A stretch of 64,000 nt of DNA from positions 65,088,921 through 65,152,920 of the forward strand of contig OZ023210.1 in NCBI GenBank assembly GCA_963995525.1, given 5' to 3'. The stretch's first letter is position 1, and the number at the start of each line of letters is the position of its first letter. The position numbers and the translations under genes are program-made. This document shows, piece by piece, positions 34,471 through 49,400 of this stretch. Below the pieces are notes generated by a model. That model saw nothing but the letters and a program-made list of their open reading frames with translations. It was not told the origin of the DNA and did no database searches. The DNA is from Escarpia spicata (taxonomy: Eukaryota > Annelida > Polychaeta > Sabellida > Siboglinidae).

Positions 34471-37400
34471 CTGGAGGCAACATGCAGACAGTCACTAGTA
34501 CTGGAGACAGCATACAGACAGTCACTAGTACTGGAGACAACATGCAGGCAGTCACTAGTACTGGAGACAACACGCAGACAGTCGCTAGTACTGGAGAAAA
34601 CACATGACAGTCACTAGTACTGGAGAAAACATGCAGACAGTCACTAGTACTGGAGACAACACATGACAGTCATTAGTACTGGATACAACATGCAGACAGT
34701 CACTAGTACTGGAGACAAAACATGACAGTCACTAGTACTGGAGACAAAACATGACAGTCACTAGTACTAGAGATAACATGCAGATAGTCACTAGTACTGG
34801 AGACAACACATGACAGTCACTAGTACTGGAGACAACATGCAGACAGTCACTAGTACTAGAGACAACACATGACAGTCACTAGTACTGGAGACAACATGCA
34901 GACAGTCACTAGTACTGGAGACAACACATGACAGTCATGAGTACTGGATACAACATGCAGACAGTCACTAGTACTGGAGACAAAACATGACAGTCACTAG
35001 TACTAGAGATAACATGCAGATAGTCACTAGTACTGGAGACAACACATGACAGTCATTAGTACTGGAGCAACATGCAGACAGTCACTAGTACTGAAGACAA
35101 CACATGACAGTCACTAGTACTGGAGACAACATGCGGACAGTCACTAGTACTGGATACAACATGCAGACAGTCACTAGTACTGGAGACAAAACATGACAGT
35201 CACTAGTACTAGAGATAACATGCAGATAGTCACTAGTACTGGAGACAACACATGACAGTCATTACTACTGGATCAACATGCAGACAGTCACTAGTACTAG
35301 AGACAACACATGACAGTCACTAGTACTGGAGACAACATGCAGACAGTCACTAGTACTGGAGACAACACATGACAGTCACTAGTACTGGAGACAACATGCA
35401 GACAGTCACTAGTACTGGAGACAACATTGAAAAACAGTCACTAGTACTGGAGGCAACATGCAGACAGTCACTAGTACTGGAGACAGCATACAGACAGTCA
35501 CTAGTACTGGAGACAACATGCAGGCAGTCACTAGTACTGGAGACAACACGCAGACAGTCGCTAGTACTGGAGCCAACATGCAGACAGTCACTAGTACTGG
35601 AGACAGCATACAGACAGTCACTAGTACTGGGGACAACATGCAGACAGTCACTAGTACTGGGGACAACATGCAGGCAGTCACTAGTACTGGAGACAACATG
35701 CTGACAGTCGCTAGTACTGGAGACAACATGCAGACAGTCACTAGTACTGGAGACAACATGCAGACAGTCGCTAGTACTATAGACAACATGCAGACATTCA
35801 CTAATACTGGAGACAACACATGACAGTCACTAGTACTGGAGCCAACATGCAGACAGTCACTAGTACTGGAGACAACACATGACAGTCACTAGTACTGGAG
35901 ACAACATGCAGACAGTCACTATTACTGGAGACAACATGCAGACAGTCAATAGTACTGGAGGCAACATGCAGACAGTCACTAGTACTGGAGACAACACATG
36001 ACAGTCACTAGTACTGGAGACAACATGCAGACAGTCACTAGTACTGGAGACAACATGCAGACAATCACTAGTACTGGAGACAACATGCAGACAGTCACTA
36101 GTACTGGAGACAACACATGACAGTCATTAGTACTGGATACAACATGCAGACAGTCACTAGTACTGGAGACAACACATGACAGTCACTAGTACTGGAGACA
36201 ACATGCAGACAGTCACTATTACTGGAGACAACATGCAGACAGTCACTAGTACTGGAGGCAACATGCAGACAGTCACTAGTACTGGAGACAACTTGCAGAC
36301 AGTCGCTAGTACTGGAGACAACATGCAGAGAGTCGCTAGTACTGGAGACAACATGCAGACATTCACTAATACTGGAGACAACACATGACAGTCACTAGTA
36401 CTGGAGCCAAAATGCAGACAGTCACTAGTACTGGAGACAACACATGACAGTCACGAGTACTGGAGACAACATGCAGAGAGTCACTAACACTGGAGACAAC
36501 ATGCAGACAGTCACTAGTACTGGAGACAACATGCAGACATTCATTAATAATGGAGACAACACATGACAGTCACTAGTACTGCAGCCAACATGCAGATAGT
36601 CACTAGTACGGGAGACAACATGCAGACAGTCACTAGTACTGGAGGCAACATGCAGACAGTCACTAGTACTGGAGACAACACATGACAGTCACTAGTACTG
36701 GAGACAACATGCAGACAGTCACTAGTACTGGAGACAACATGCAGACAATCACTAGTACTGGAGACAACACATGACAGTCATTAGTACTGGATACAACATG
36801 CAGACAGTCACTAGTACTGGAGACAAAACATGACAGTCACTAGTACTAGAGATAACATACAGATAGTCACTAGTACTGGAGACAACACATGACAGTCACT
36901 AGTACTGAAGACAACACATGACAGTCACTAGTACTGGAGACAACATGCAGACAGTCACTAGTACTAGAGACAACACATGACAGTCACTAGTACTGGAGAC
37001 AACATGCAGACAGTCACTAGTACTGGAGACAACACACGACAGTCACTAGTACTGGAGACAACATGCAGACAGTCACTAGTACTGGAGACAACACATGACA
37101 GTCATGAGTACTGGATACAACATGCAGAGAGTCACTAGTACTGGAGACAAAACATGACAGTCACTAGTACTAGAGATAACATGCAGATAGTCACTAGTAC
37201 TGGAGACAACACATGACAGTCATTAGTACTGGAGCAACATGCAGACAGTCACTAGTACTGGAGACAACACATGACAGTCACTAGTACTGGAGACAACATG
37301 CGGACAGTCACTAGTACTGGAGACAACACATGACAGTCATTAGTACTGGATACAACATGCAGACAGTCACTAGTACTGGAGACAAAACATGACAGTCACT

Positions 37401-40400
37401 AGTACTAGAGATAACATGCAGATAGTTACTAGTACTGGAGACAACACATGACAGTCATTAGTACTGGAGCAACATGCAGACAGTCACTAGTACTAGAGAC
37501 AACACATGACAGTCACTAGTACTGGAGCCAACATGCAGACAGTCACTAGTACTGGAGACAACATGCAGACAGTCACTAGTACTGGAGACAACACATGACA
37601 GTCACTAGTACTGGAGACAACATGCAGACAGTCACTAGTACTGGAGACAACATGCAGACAGTCACTAGTACTGGAGGCAACATGCAGACAGTCACTAGTA
37701 CTGGAGACAGCATACAGACAGTCACTAGTACTGGAGACAACATGCAGGCAGTCACTAGTACTGGAGACAACACGCAGACAGTCGCTAGTACTGGAGAAAA
37801 CACATGACAGTCACTAGTACTGGAGAAAACATGCAGACAGTCACTAGTACTGGAGACAACACATGACAGTCATTAGTACTGGATACAACATGCAGACAGT
37901 CACTAGTACTGGAGACAAAACATGACAGTCACTAGTACTGGAGACAAAACATGACAGTCACTAGTACTAGAGATAACATGCAGATAGTCACTAGTACTGG
38001 AGACAACACATGACAGTCACTAGTACTGGAGACAACATGCAGACAGTCACTAGTACTAGAGACAACACATGACAGTCACTAGTACTGGAGACAACATGCA
38101 GACAGTCACTAGTACTGGAGACAACACATGACAGTCATGAGTACTGGATACAACATGCAGACAGTCACTAGTACTGGAGACAAAACATGACAGTCACTAG
38201 TACTAGAGATAACATGCAGATAGTCACTAGTACTGGAGACAACACATGACAGTCATTAGTACTGGAGCAACATGCAGACAGTCACTAGTACTGAAGACAA
38301 CACATGACAGTCACTAGTACTGGAGACAACATGCGGACAGTCACTAGTACTGGATACAACATGCAGACAGTCACTAGTACTGGAGACAAAACATGACAGT
38401 CACTAGTACTAGAGATAACATGCAGATAGTCACTAGTACTGGAGACAACACATGACAGTCATTACTACTGGATCAACATGCAGACAGTCACTAGTACTAG
38501 AGACAACACATGACAGTCACTAGTACTGGAGACAACATGCAGACAGTCACTAGTACTGGAGACAACACATGACAGTCACTAGTACTGGAGACAACATGCA
38601 GACAGTCACTAGTACTGGAGACAACATTGAAAAACAGTCACTAGTACTGGAGGCAACATGCAGACAGTCACTAGTACTGGAGACAGCATACAGACAGTCA
38701 CTAGTACTGGAGACAACATGCAGGCAGTCACTAGTACTGGAGACAACACGCAGACAGTCGCTAGTACTGGAGCCAACATGCAGACAGTCACTAGTACTGG
38801 AGACAGCATACAGACAGTCACTAGTACTGGGGACAACATGCAGACAGTCACTAGTACTGGGGACAACATGCAGGCAGTCACTAGTACTGGAGACAACATG
38901 CTGACAGTCGCTAGTACTGGAGACAACATGCAGACAGTCACTAGTACTGGAGACAACATGCAGACAGTCGCTAGTACTATAGACAACATGCAGACATTCA
39001 CTAATACTGGAGACAACACATGACAGTCACTAGTACTGGAGCCAACATGCAGACAGTCACTAGTACTGGAGACAACACATGACAGTCACTAGTACTGGAG
39101 ACAACATGCAGACAGTCACTATTACTGGAGACAACATGCAGACAGTCAATAGTACTGGAGGCAACATGCAGACAGTCACTAGTACTGGAGACAACACATG
39201 ACAGTCACTAGTACTGGAGACAACATGCAGACAGTCACTATTACTGGAGACAACATGCAGACAGTCACTAGTACTGGAGGCAACATGCAGACAGTCACTA
39301 GTACTGGAGACAACTTGCAGACAGTCGCTAGTACTGGAGACAACATGCAGAGAGTCGCTAGTACTGGAGACAACATGCAGACATTCACTAATACTGGAGA
39401 CAACACATGACAGTCACTAGTACTGGAGCCAAAATGCAGACAGTCACTAGTACTGGAGACAACACATGACAGTCACGAGTACTGGAGACAACATGCAGAG
39501 AGTCACTAACACTGGAGACAACATGCAGACAGTCACTAGTACTGGAGACAACATGCAGACATTCATTAATAATGGAGACAACACATGACAGTCACTAGTA
39601 CTGCAGCCAACATGCAGACAGTCACTAGTACGGGAGACAACACATGGCAGTCACTAGTACTGGAGACAACATGCAGACAGTCATTAGTACTGGAGACAAC
39701 ATGCAGACAGTCACTAGTACTGTAGACAACATGCAGACAGTCACTAGTACTGGAGACAACATGCAGACAGTCAATAGTACTGGAGACAACATGCAGACAG
39801 TCACTAGTACTGGAGACAACATGCAGACAGTCATTAGTACTGGAGACAACACATGACAGTTACTAGTACTGGAGACAACATGCAGATAGTTACTAGTACT
39901 GGAGACAACACATGACAGTCATTAGTACTGGAGCAACATGCAGACAGTCACTAGTACTAGAGACAACACATGACAGTCACTAGTACTGGAGACAACATGC
40001 AGACAGTCACTAGTACTGGAGACAACACATGACAGTCATTAGTGCTGGATACAACATGCAGACAATCACTAGTACTGGAGACAAAACATGACAGTCACTA
40101 GTACTAGAGATAACATGCAGATAGTCACTAGTACAGGAGACAACACATGACAGTCATTAGTACTGGAGCAACATGCAGACAGTCACTAGTACTAGAGACA
40201 ACATATGACAGTCACTAGTACTGGAGACAACATGCAGACAGTCACTAGTACTGGAGACAACACATGACAGTCACTAGTACTGGAGACAACATGCAGACAG
40301 TCACTAGTACTGGAGACAACATGCAGACAATCACTTGTACTGGAGACAACATGCAGACAGTCACTAGTACTGGAGACAACACATGACAGTCATTAGTACT

Positions 40401-43400
40401 GGATACAACATGCAGACAGTCACTAGTACTGGAGACAACACATGACAGTCACTAGTACTGGAGACAACATGCAGACAGTCACTAGTACTGGAGACAACAT
40501 GCAGACAGTCACTAGTACTTGAGGCAACATGCAGACAGTCACTAGTACTGGAGACAGCTTACTGACAGTCACTAGTACTGGAGACAACATGCAGGCAGTC
40601 ACTAGTACTGGAGACAACATGCAGGCAGTCACTAGTACTGGAGACAACATGCAGACAGTCACTAGTACTGGAGACAAAACATGACAGTCATTAGTACTGG
40701 ATACAACATGCAGACAGTCACTAGTACTGGAGACAAAACATGACAGTCACTAGTACTGGAGACAAAACATGACAGTCACTAGTACTGGAGACAATGCATG
40801 ACAGTCACTAGTACTGGAGACAACATGCAGACAGTCACTAGTACTGGAGGCAACATGCAGACAGTCACTAGTACTGGAGACAGCATACTGACAGTCACTA
40901 GTACTGGAGACAACATGCAGGCAGTCACTAATACTGGAGACAACATGCAGACATTCGCTAGTACTGGAGCCAACATGCAGACAGTCGCTAGTACTGGAGA
41001 CAACATGCAGACAGTCATTAGTACTGGAGACAACATGCAGACATTCACTAATACTGGAGACAACACAAGACAGTCACTAGTACTGCAGCCAACATGCAGA
41101 CAGTCACTAGTACGGGAGACAACACATGACAGTCACTAGTACTGGAGACAACATGCAGACAGTCACTAGTACTGGAGACAACATGCAGACAGTCACTAGT
41201 ACTGTAGAAAACATGCAGACAGTCACTAGTACTGGAGACAACATGCAGACAGTCAATAGTACTGGAGACAACATGCAGACAGTCACTAGTACTGGAGACA
41301 ACATGCAGACAGTCATTAGTACTGGAGACAACACATGGCAGTCACTAGTACTGGAGACAACATGCAGACAGTCACTAGTACTGGAGACAACACATGACAG
41401 TCACTAGTACTGGATACAACTTGCAGTCAGTCAATAGTACTGGAGACAAAACATGACAGTCACAAGTACTGGAGACAACACATGACAGTCACTAGTACTG
41501 GAGACAACATGCAGACAGTCACTAGTACTGGAGACAACATGCAGACAGTCATTAATACTGGAGACAGCATGCAGACAGTCACTAGTACTGGAGACAACAT
41601 GCGGGCATTCACTAGTACTGGAGACAACATGCAGACAGTCGCAAGTACTGGAGACAACATGCCGACAGTCACTAGTACTGGAGACAACATGCAGACAGTC
41701 GCTAGTACTGGAGACAACATGCAGAGAGTCACTAGTATTGGATACAACATGCAGACAGTCGCTAGTACTGGAGACAACATGCAGAGAGTCGCTAGTACTG
41801 GAGACAACATGCAGACATTCACTAATACTGGAGACAACACATGACAGTCACTAGTACTGGAGCCAACATGCAGACAGTCACTAGTACTGGAGACAACACA
41901 TGACAGTCACTAGTACTGGATACAACTTGCAGTCAGTCACTAGTACTGGAGACAAAACATGACAATCACTAGTACTGGAGACAACACATGACAGTCACTA
42001 GTACTGGAGACAACATGCAGACAGTCACTAGTACTGGAGACAACATGCAGACAGTCATTAATACTGGAGACAGCATGCAGACAGTCACTAGTACTGGAGA
42101 CAACATGCAGACAGTCGCTAGTACTGGAGCCAACATGCAGACAGTCACTAGTACTGGAGACATTATACAGACAGTCACTAGTACTGGAGACAACATGCAT
42201 GCAGTCACTAGTACTGGAGACAACTTGCAGACAGTCGCTAGTACTGGAGACAACATGCAGAGAGTCACTAGTACTGGAGACAACATGCAGACATTCACTA
42301 ATACTGGAGACAACACATGACAGTCACTAGTAATGGAGCCAACATGCAGACAGTCACTAGTACTGGAGACAACACATGACAGTCACGAGTACTGGAGACA
42401 ACATGCAGACAGTCACTAATACTGGAGACAACATGCAGACAATCACTAGTACTGGAGACAACATGCAGACAGTCGCTAGTACTGGAGACAACGTGCAGAC
42501 AGTCATTAGTACTGGAGACAACATGCAGACATTCACTAATACTGGAGACAACACAAGACAGTCACTAGTACTGCAGCCAACATGCAGACAGTCACTAGTA
42601 CGTGAGACAACACATGACAGTCACTAGTACTGGAGACAACATGCAGACAGTCACTAGTACTGGAGACAACATGCAGACAGTCAATAGTACTGGAGACAAC
42701 ATGCAGACAGTCACTAGTACTGGAGACAACATGGAGACAGTCATTAGTACTGGAGACAACACATGACAGTCACTAGTACTGGAGACAACATGCAGACAGT
42801 CACTAGTACTGGAGACAGCACATGACAGTCACTAGTACTGGAGACAACATGCAGACAGTCACTAGTACTGGAGACAACATGGAGACAGTCATTAGTACTG
42901 GAGACAACACATGACAGTCACTAGTACTGGAGACAACATGCAGACAGTCACTAGTACTGGAGACAGCACATGACAGTCACTAGTACTGGAGACAACACAT
43001 GACAGTCATTAGTACTGGATACAACATGCAGACAGTCACTAGTACTGGAGACAAAACATGACAGTCACTAGTACTGGAGACAACACATGACAGTCACTAG
43101 TACTGGAGACAACATGCAGACAGTCAGTAGTACTGGAGACAACATGCAGACAGTCACTAGTACTGGAGGCAACATGCAGACAGTCACTAGTACTGGAGAC
43201 AGCATACTAACAGTCACTAGTACTGGAAACAACATGCAGGCAGTCACTAGTACTGGAGACAACATGCAGACATTCGCTAGTACTGGAGCCAACATGCAGA
43301 CAGTCGCTAGTACTGGAGACAACATGCAGACAGTCATTAGTACTGGATACAACATGCAGACAGTCACTAGTACTGGAGACAAAACATGACAGTCACTAGT

Positions 43401-43430
43401 ACTGGAGACAACACATGACAGTCACTAGTA
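34471..43430. repeat. 10.2-kb higher-order block, copy 2 (8,960 bp, internal deletion)
   Basis: Second copy. It matches copy 1 at offset 10,234 up to about 41880, and after that at offset 8,960 (32980 to 41940, 33397 to 42357, 34108 to 43068). It therefore lacks about 1,274 bp. It shares with copy 3, but not copy 1, the unit spelled AGTACTTGAGGCAAC (40516 region versus 49476). Confidence 0.88.
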
Positions 43431-46400
43431 CTGGAGGCAACATGCAGACAGTCACTAGTACTGGAGACAGCATACAGACAGTCACTAGTACTGGAGACAA
43501 CATGCAGGCAGTCACTAGTACTGGAGACAACACGCAGACAGTCGCTAGTACTGGAGAAAACACATGACAGTCACTAGTACTGGAGAAAACATGCAGACAG
43601 TCACTAGTACTGGAGACAACACATGACAGTCATTAGTACTGGATACAACATGCAGACAGTCACTAGTACTGGAGACAAAACATGACAGTCACTAGTACTG
43701 GAGACAAAACATGACAGTCACTAGTACTAGAGATAACATGCAGATAGTCACTAGTACTGGAGACAACACATGACAGTCACTAGTACTGGAGACAACATGC
43801 AGACAGTCACTAGTACTAGAGACAACACATGACAGTCACTAGTACTGGAGACAACATGCAGACAGTCACTAGTACTGGAGACAACACATGACAGTCATGA
43901 GTACTGGATACAACATGCAGACAGTCACTAGTACTGGAGACAAAACATGACAGTCACTAGTACTAGAGATAACATGCAGATAGTCACTAGTACTGGAGAC
44001 AACACATGACAGTCATTAGTACTGGAGCAACATGCAGACAGTCACTAGTACTGAAGACAACACATGACAGTCACTAGTACTGGAGACAACATGCGGACAG
44101 TCACTAGTACTGGATACAACATGCAGACAGTCACTAGTACTGGAGACAAAACATGACAGTCACTAGTACTAGAGATAACATGCAGATAGTCACTAGTACT
44201 GGAGACAACACATGACAGTCATTACTACTGGATCAACATGCAGACAGTCACTAGTACTAGAGACAACACATGACAGTCACTAGTACTGGAGACAACATGC
44301 AGACAGTCACTAGTACTGGAGACAACACATGACAGTCACTAGTACTGGAGACAACATGCAGACAGTCACTAGTACTGGAGACAACATTGAAAAACAGTCA
44401 CTAGTACTGGAGGCAACATGCAGACAGTCACTAGTACTGGAGACAGCATACAGACAGTCACTAGTACTGGAGACAACATGCAGGCAGTCACTAGTACTGG
44501 AGACAACACGCAGACAGTCGCTAGTACTGGAGCCAACATGCAGACAGTCACTAGTACTGGAGACAGCATACAGACAGTCACTAGTACTGGGGACAACATG
44601 CAGACAGTCACTAGTACTGGGGACAACATGCAGGCAGTCACTAGTACTGGAGACAACATGCTGACAGTCGCTAGTACTGGAGACAACATGCAGACAGTCA
44701 CTAGTACTGGAGACAACATGCAGACAGTCGCTAGTACTATAGACAACATGCAGACATTCACTAATACTGGAGACAACACATGACAGTCACTAGTACTGGA
44801 GCCAACATGCAGACAGTCACTAGTACTGGAGACAACACATGACAGTCACTAGTACTGGAGACAACATGCAGACAGTCACTATTACTGGAGACAACATGCA
44901 GACAGTCAATAGTACTGGAGGCAACATGCAGACAGTCACTAGTACTGGAGACAACACATGACAGTCACTAGTACTGGAGACAACATGCAGACAGTCACTA
45001 GTACTGGAGACAACATGCAGACAATCACTAGTACTGGAGACAACATGCAGACAGTCACTAGTACTGGAGACAACACATGACAGTCATTAGTACTGGATAC
45101 AACATGCAGACAGTCACTAGTACTGGAGACAACACATGACAGTCACTAGTACTGGAGACAACATGCAGACAGTCACTATTACTGGAGACAACATGCAGAC
45201 AGTCACTAGTACTGGAGGCAACATGCAGACAGTCACTAGTACTGGAGACAACTTGCAGACAGTCGCTAGTACTGGAGACAACATGCAGAGAGTCGCTAGT
45301 ACTGGAGACAACATGCAGACATTCACTAATACTGGAGACAACACATGACAGTCACTAGTACTGGAGCCAAAATGCAGACAGTCACTAGTACTGGAGACAA
45401 CACATGACAGTCACGAGTACTGGAGACAACATGCAGAGAGTCACTAACACTGGAGACAACATGCAGACAGTCACTAGTACTGGAGACAACATGCAGACAT
45501 TCATTAATAATGGAGACAACACATGACAGTCACTAGTACTGCAGCCAACATGCAGACAGTCACTAGTACGGGAGACAACATGCAGACAGTCACTAGTACT
45601 GGAGGCAACATGCAGACAGTCACTAGTACTGGAGACAACACATGACAGTCACTAGTACTGGAGACAACATGCAGACAGTCACTAGTACTGGAGACAACAT
45701 GCAGACAATCACTAGTACTGGAGACAACACATGACAGTCATTAGTACTGGATACAACATGCAGACAGTCACTAGTACTGGAGACAAAACATGACAGTCAC
45801 TAGTACTAGAGATAACATACAGATAGTCACTAGTACTGGAGACAACACATGACAGTCACTAGTACTGAAGACAACACATGACAGTCACTAGTACTGGAGA
45901 CAACATGCAGACAGTCACTAGTACTAGAGACAACACATGACAGTCACTAGTACTGGAGACAACATGCAGACAGTCACTAGTACTGGAGACAACACACGAC
46001 AGTCACTAGTACTGGAGACAACATGCAGACAGTCACTAGTACTGGAGACAACACATGACAGTCATGAGTACTGGATACAACATGCAGAGAGTCACTAGTA
46101 CTGGAGACAAAACATGACAGTCACTAGTACTAGAGATAACATGCAGATAGTCACTAGTACTGGAGACAACACATGACAGTCATTAGTACTGGAGCAACAT
46201 GCAGACAGTCACTAGTACTGGAGACAACACATGACAGTCACTAGTACTGGAGACAACATGCGGACAGTCACTAGTACTGGAGACAACACATGACAGTCAT
46301 TAGTACTGGATACAACATGCAGACAGTCACTAGTACTGGAGACAAAACATGACAGTCACTAGTACTAGAGATAACATGCAGATAGTTACTAGTACTGGAG

Positions 46401-49400
46401 ACAACACATGACAGTCATTAGTACTGGAGCAACATGCAGACAGTCACTAGTACTAGAGACAACACATGACAGTCACTAGTACTGGAGCCAACATGCAGAC
46501 AGTCACTAGTACTGGAGACAACATGCAGACAGTCACTAGTACTGGAGACAACACATGACAGTCACTAGTACTGGAGACAACATGCAGACAGTCACTAGTA
46601 CTGGAGACAACATGCAGACAGTCACTAGTACTGGAGGCAACATGCAGACAGTCACTAGTACTGGAGACAGCATACAGACAGTCACTAGTACTGGAGACAA
46701 CATGCAGGCAGTCACTAGTACTGGAGACAACACGCAGACAGTCGCTAGTACTGGAGAAAACACATGACAGTCACTAGTACTGGAGAAAACATGCAGACAG
46801 TCACTAGTACTGGAGACAACACATGACAGTCATTAGTACTGGATACAACATGCAGACAGTCACTAGTACTGGAGACAAAACATGACAGTCACTAGTACTG
46901 GAGACAAAACATGACAGTCACTAGTACTAGAGATAACATGCAGATAGTCACTAGTACTGGAGACAACACATGACAGTCACTAGTACTGGAGACAACATGC
47001 AGACAGTCACTAGTACTAGAGACAACACATGACAGTCACTAGTACTGGAGACAACATGCAGACAGTCACTAGTACTGGAGACAACACATGACAGTCATGA
47101 GTACTGGATACAACATGCAGACAGTCACTAGTACTGGAGACAAAACATGACAGTCACTAGTACTAGAGATAACATGCAGATAGTCACTAGTACTGGAGAC
47201 AACACATGACAGTCATTAGTACTGGAGCAACATGCAGACAGTCACTAGTACTGAAGACAACACATGACAGTCACTAGTACTGGAGACAACATGCGGACAG
47301 TCACTAGTACTGGATACAACATGCAGACAGTCACTAGTACTGGAGACAAAACATGACAGTCACTAGTACTAGAGATAACATGCAGATAGTCACTAGTACT
47401 GGAGACAACACATGACAGTCATTACTACTGGATCAACATGCAGACAGTCACTAGTACTAGAGACAACACATGACAGTCACTAGTACTGGAGACAACATGC
47501 AGACAGTCACTAGTACTGGAGACAACACATGACAGTCACTAGTACTGGAGACAACATGCAGACAGTCACTAGTACTGGAGACAACATTGAAAAACAGTCA
47601 CTAGTACTGGAGGCAACATGCAGACAGTCACTAGTACTGGAGACAGCATACAGACAGTCACTAGTACTGGAGACAACATGCAGGCAGTCACTAGTACTGG
47701 AGACAACACGCAGACAGTCGCTAGTACTGGAGCCAACATGCAGACAGTCACTAGTACTGGAGACAGCATACAGACAGTCACTAGTACTGGGGACAACATG
47801 CAGACAGTCACTAGTACTGGGGACAACATGCAGGCAGTCACTAGTACTGGAGACAACATGCTGACAGTCGCTAGTACTGGAGACAACATGCAGACAGTCA
47901 CTAGTACTGGAGACAACATGCAGACAGTCGCTAGTACTATAGACAACATGCAGACATTCACTAATACTGGAGACAACACATGACAGTCACTAGTACTGGA
48001 GCCAACATGCAGACAGTCACTAGTACTGGAGACAACACATGACAGTCACTAGTACTGGAGACAACATGCAGACAGTCACTATTACTGGAGACAACATGCA
48101 GACAGTCAATAGTACTGGAGGCAACATGCAGACAGTCACTAGTACTGGAGACAACACATGACAGTCACTAGTACTGGAGACAACATGCAGACAGTCACTA
48201 TTACTGGAGACAACATGCAGACAGTCACTAGTACTGGAGGCAACATGCAGACAGTCACTAGTACTGGAGACAACTTGCAGACAGTCGCTAGTACTGGAGA
48301 CAACATGCAGAGAGTCGCTAGTACTGGAGACAACATGCAGACATTCACTAATACTGGAGACAACACATGACAGTCACTAGTACTGGAGCCAAAATGCAGA
48401 CAGTCACTAGTACTGGAGACAACACATGACAGTCACGAGTACTGGAGACAACATGCAGAGAGTCACTAACACTGGAGACAACATGCAGACAGTCACTAGT
48501 ACTGGAGACAACATGCAGACATTCATTAATAATGGAGACAACACATGACAGTCACTAGTACTGCAGCCAACATGCAGACAGTCACTAGTACGGGAGACAA
48601 CACATGGCAGTCACTAGTACTGGAGACAACATGCAGACAGTCATTAGTACTGGAGACAACATGCAGACAGTCACTAGTACTGTAGACAACATGCAGACAG
48701 TCACTAGTACTGGAGACAACATGCAGACAGTCAATAGTACTGGAGACAACATGCAGACAGTCACTAGTACTGGAGACAACATGCAGACAGTCATTAGTAC
48801 TGGAGACAACACATGACAGTTACTAGTACTGGAGACAACATGCAGATAGTTACTAGTACTGGAGACAACACATGACAGTCATTAGTACTGGAGCAACATG
48901 CAGACAGTCACTAGTACTAGAGACAACACATGACAGTCACTAGTACTGGAGACAACATGCAGACAGTCACTAGTACTGGAGACAACACATGACAGTCATT
49001 AGTGCTGGATACAACATGCAGACAATCACTAGTACTGGAGACAAAACATGACAGTCACTAGTACTAGAGATAACATGCAGATAGTCACTAGTACAGGAGA
49101 CAACACATGACAGTCATTAGTACTGGAGCAACATGCAGACAGTCACTAGTACTAGAGACAACATATGACAGTCACTAGTACTGGAGACAACATGCAGACA
49201 GTCACTAGTACTGGAGACAACACATGACAGTCACTAGTACTGGAGACAACATGCAGACAGTCACTAGTACTGGAGACAACATGCAGACAATCACTTGTAC
49301 TGGAGACAACATGCAGACAGTCACTAGTACTGGAGACAACACATGACAGTCATTAGTACTGGATACAACATGCAGACAGTCACTAGTACTGGAGACAACA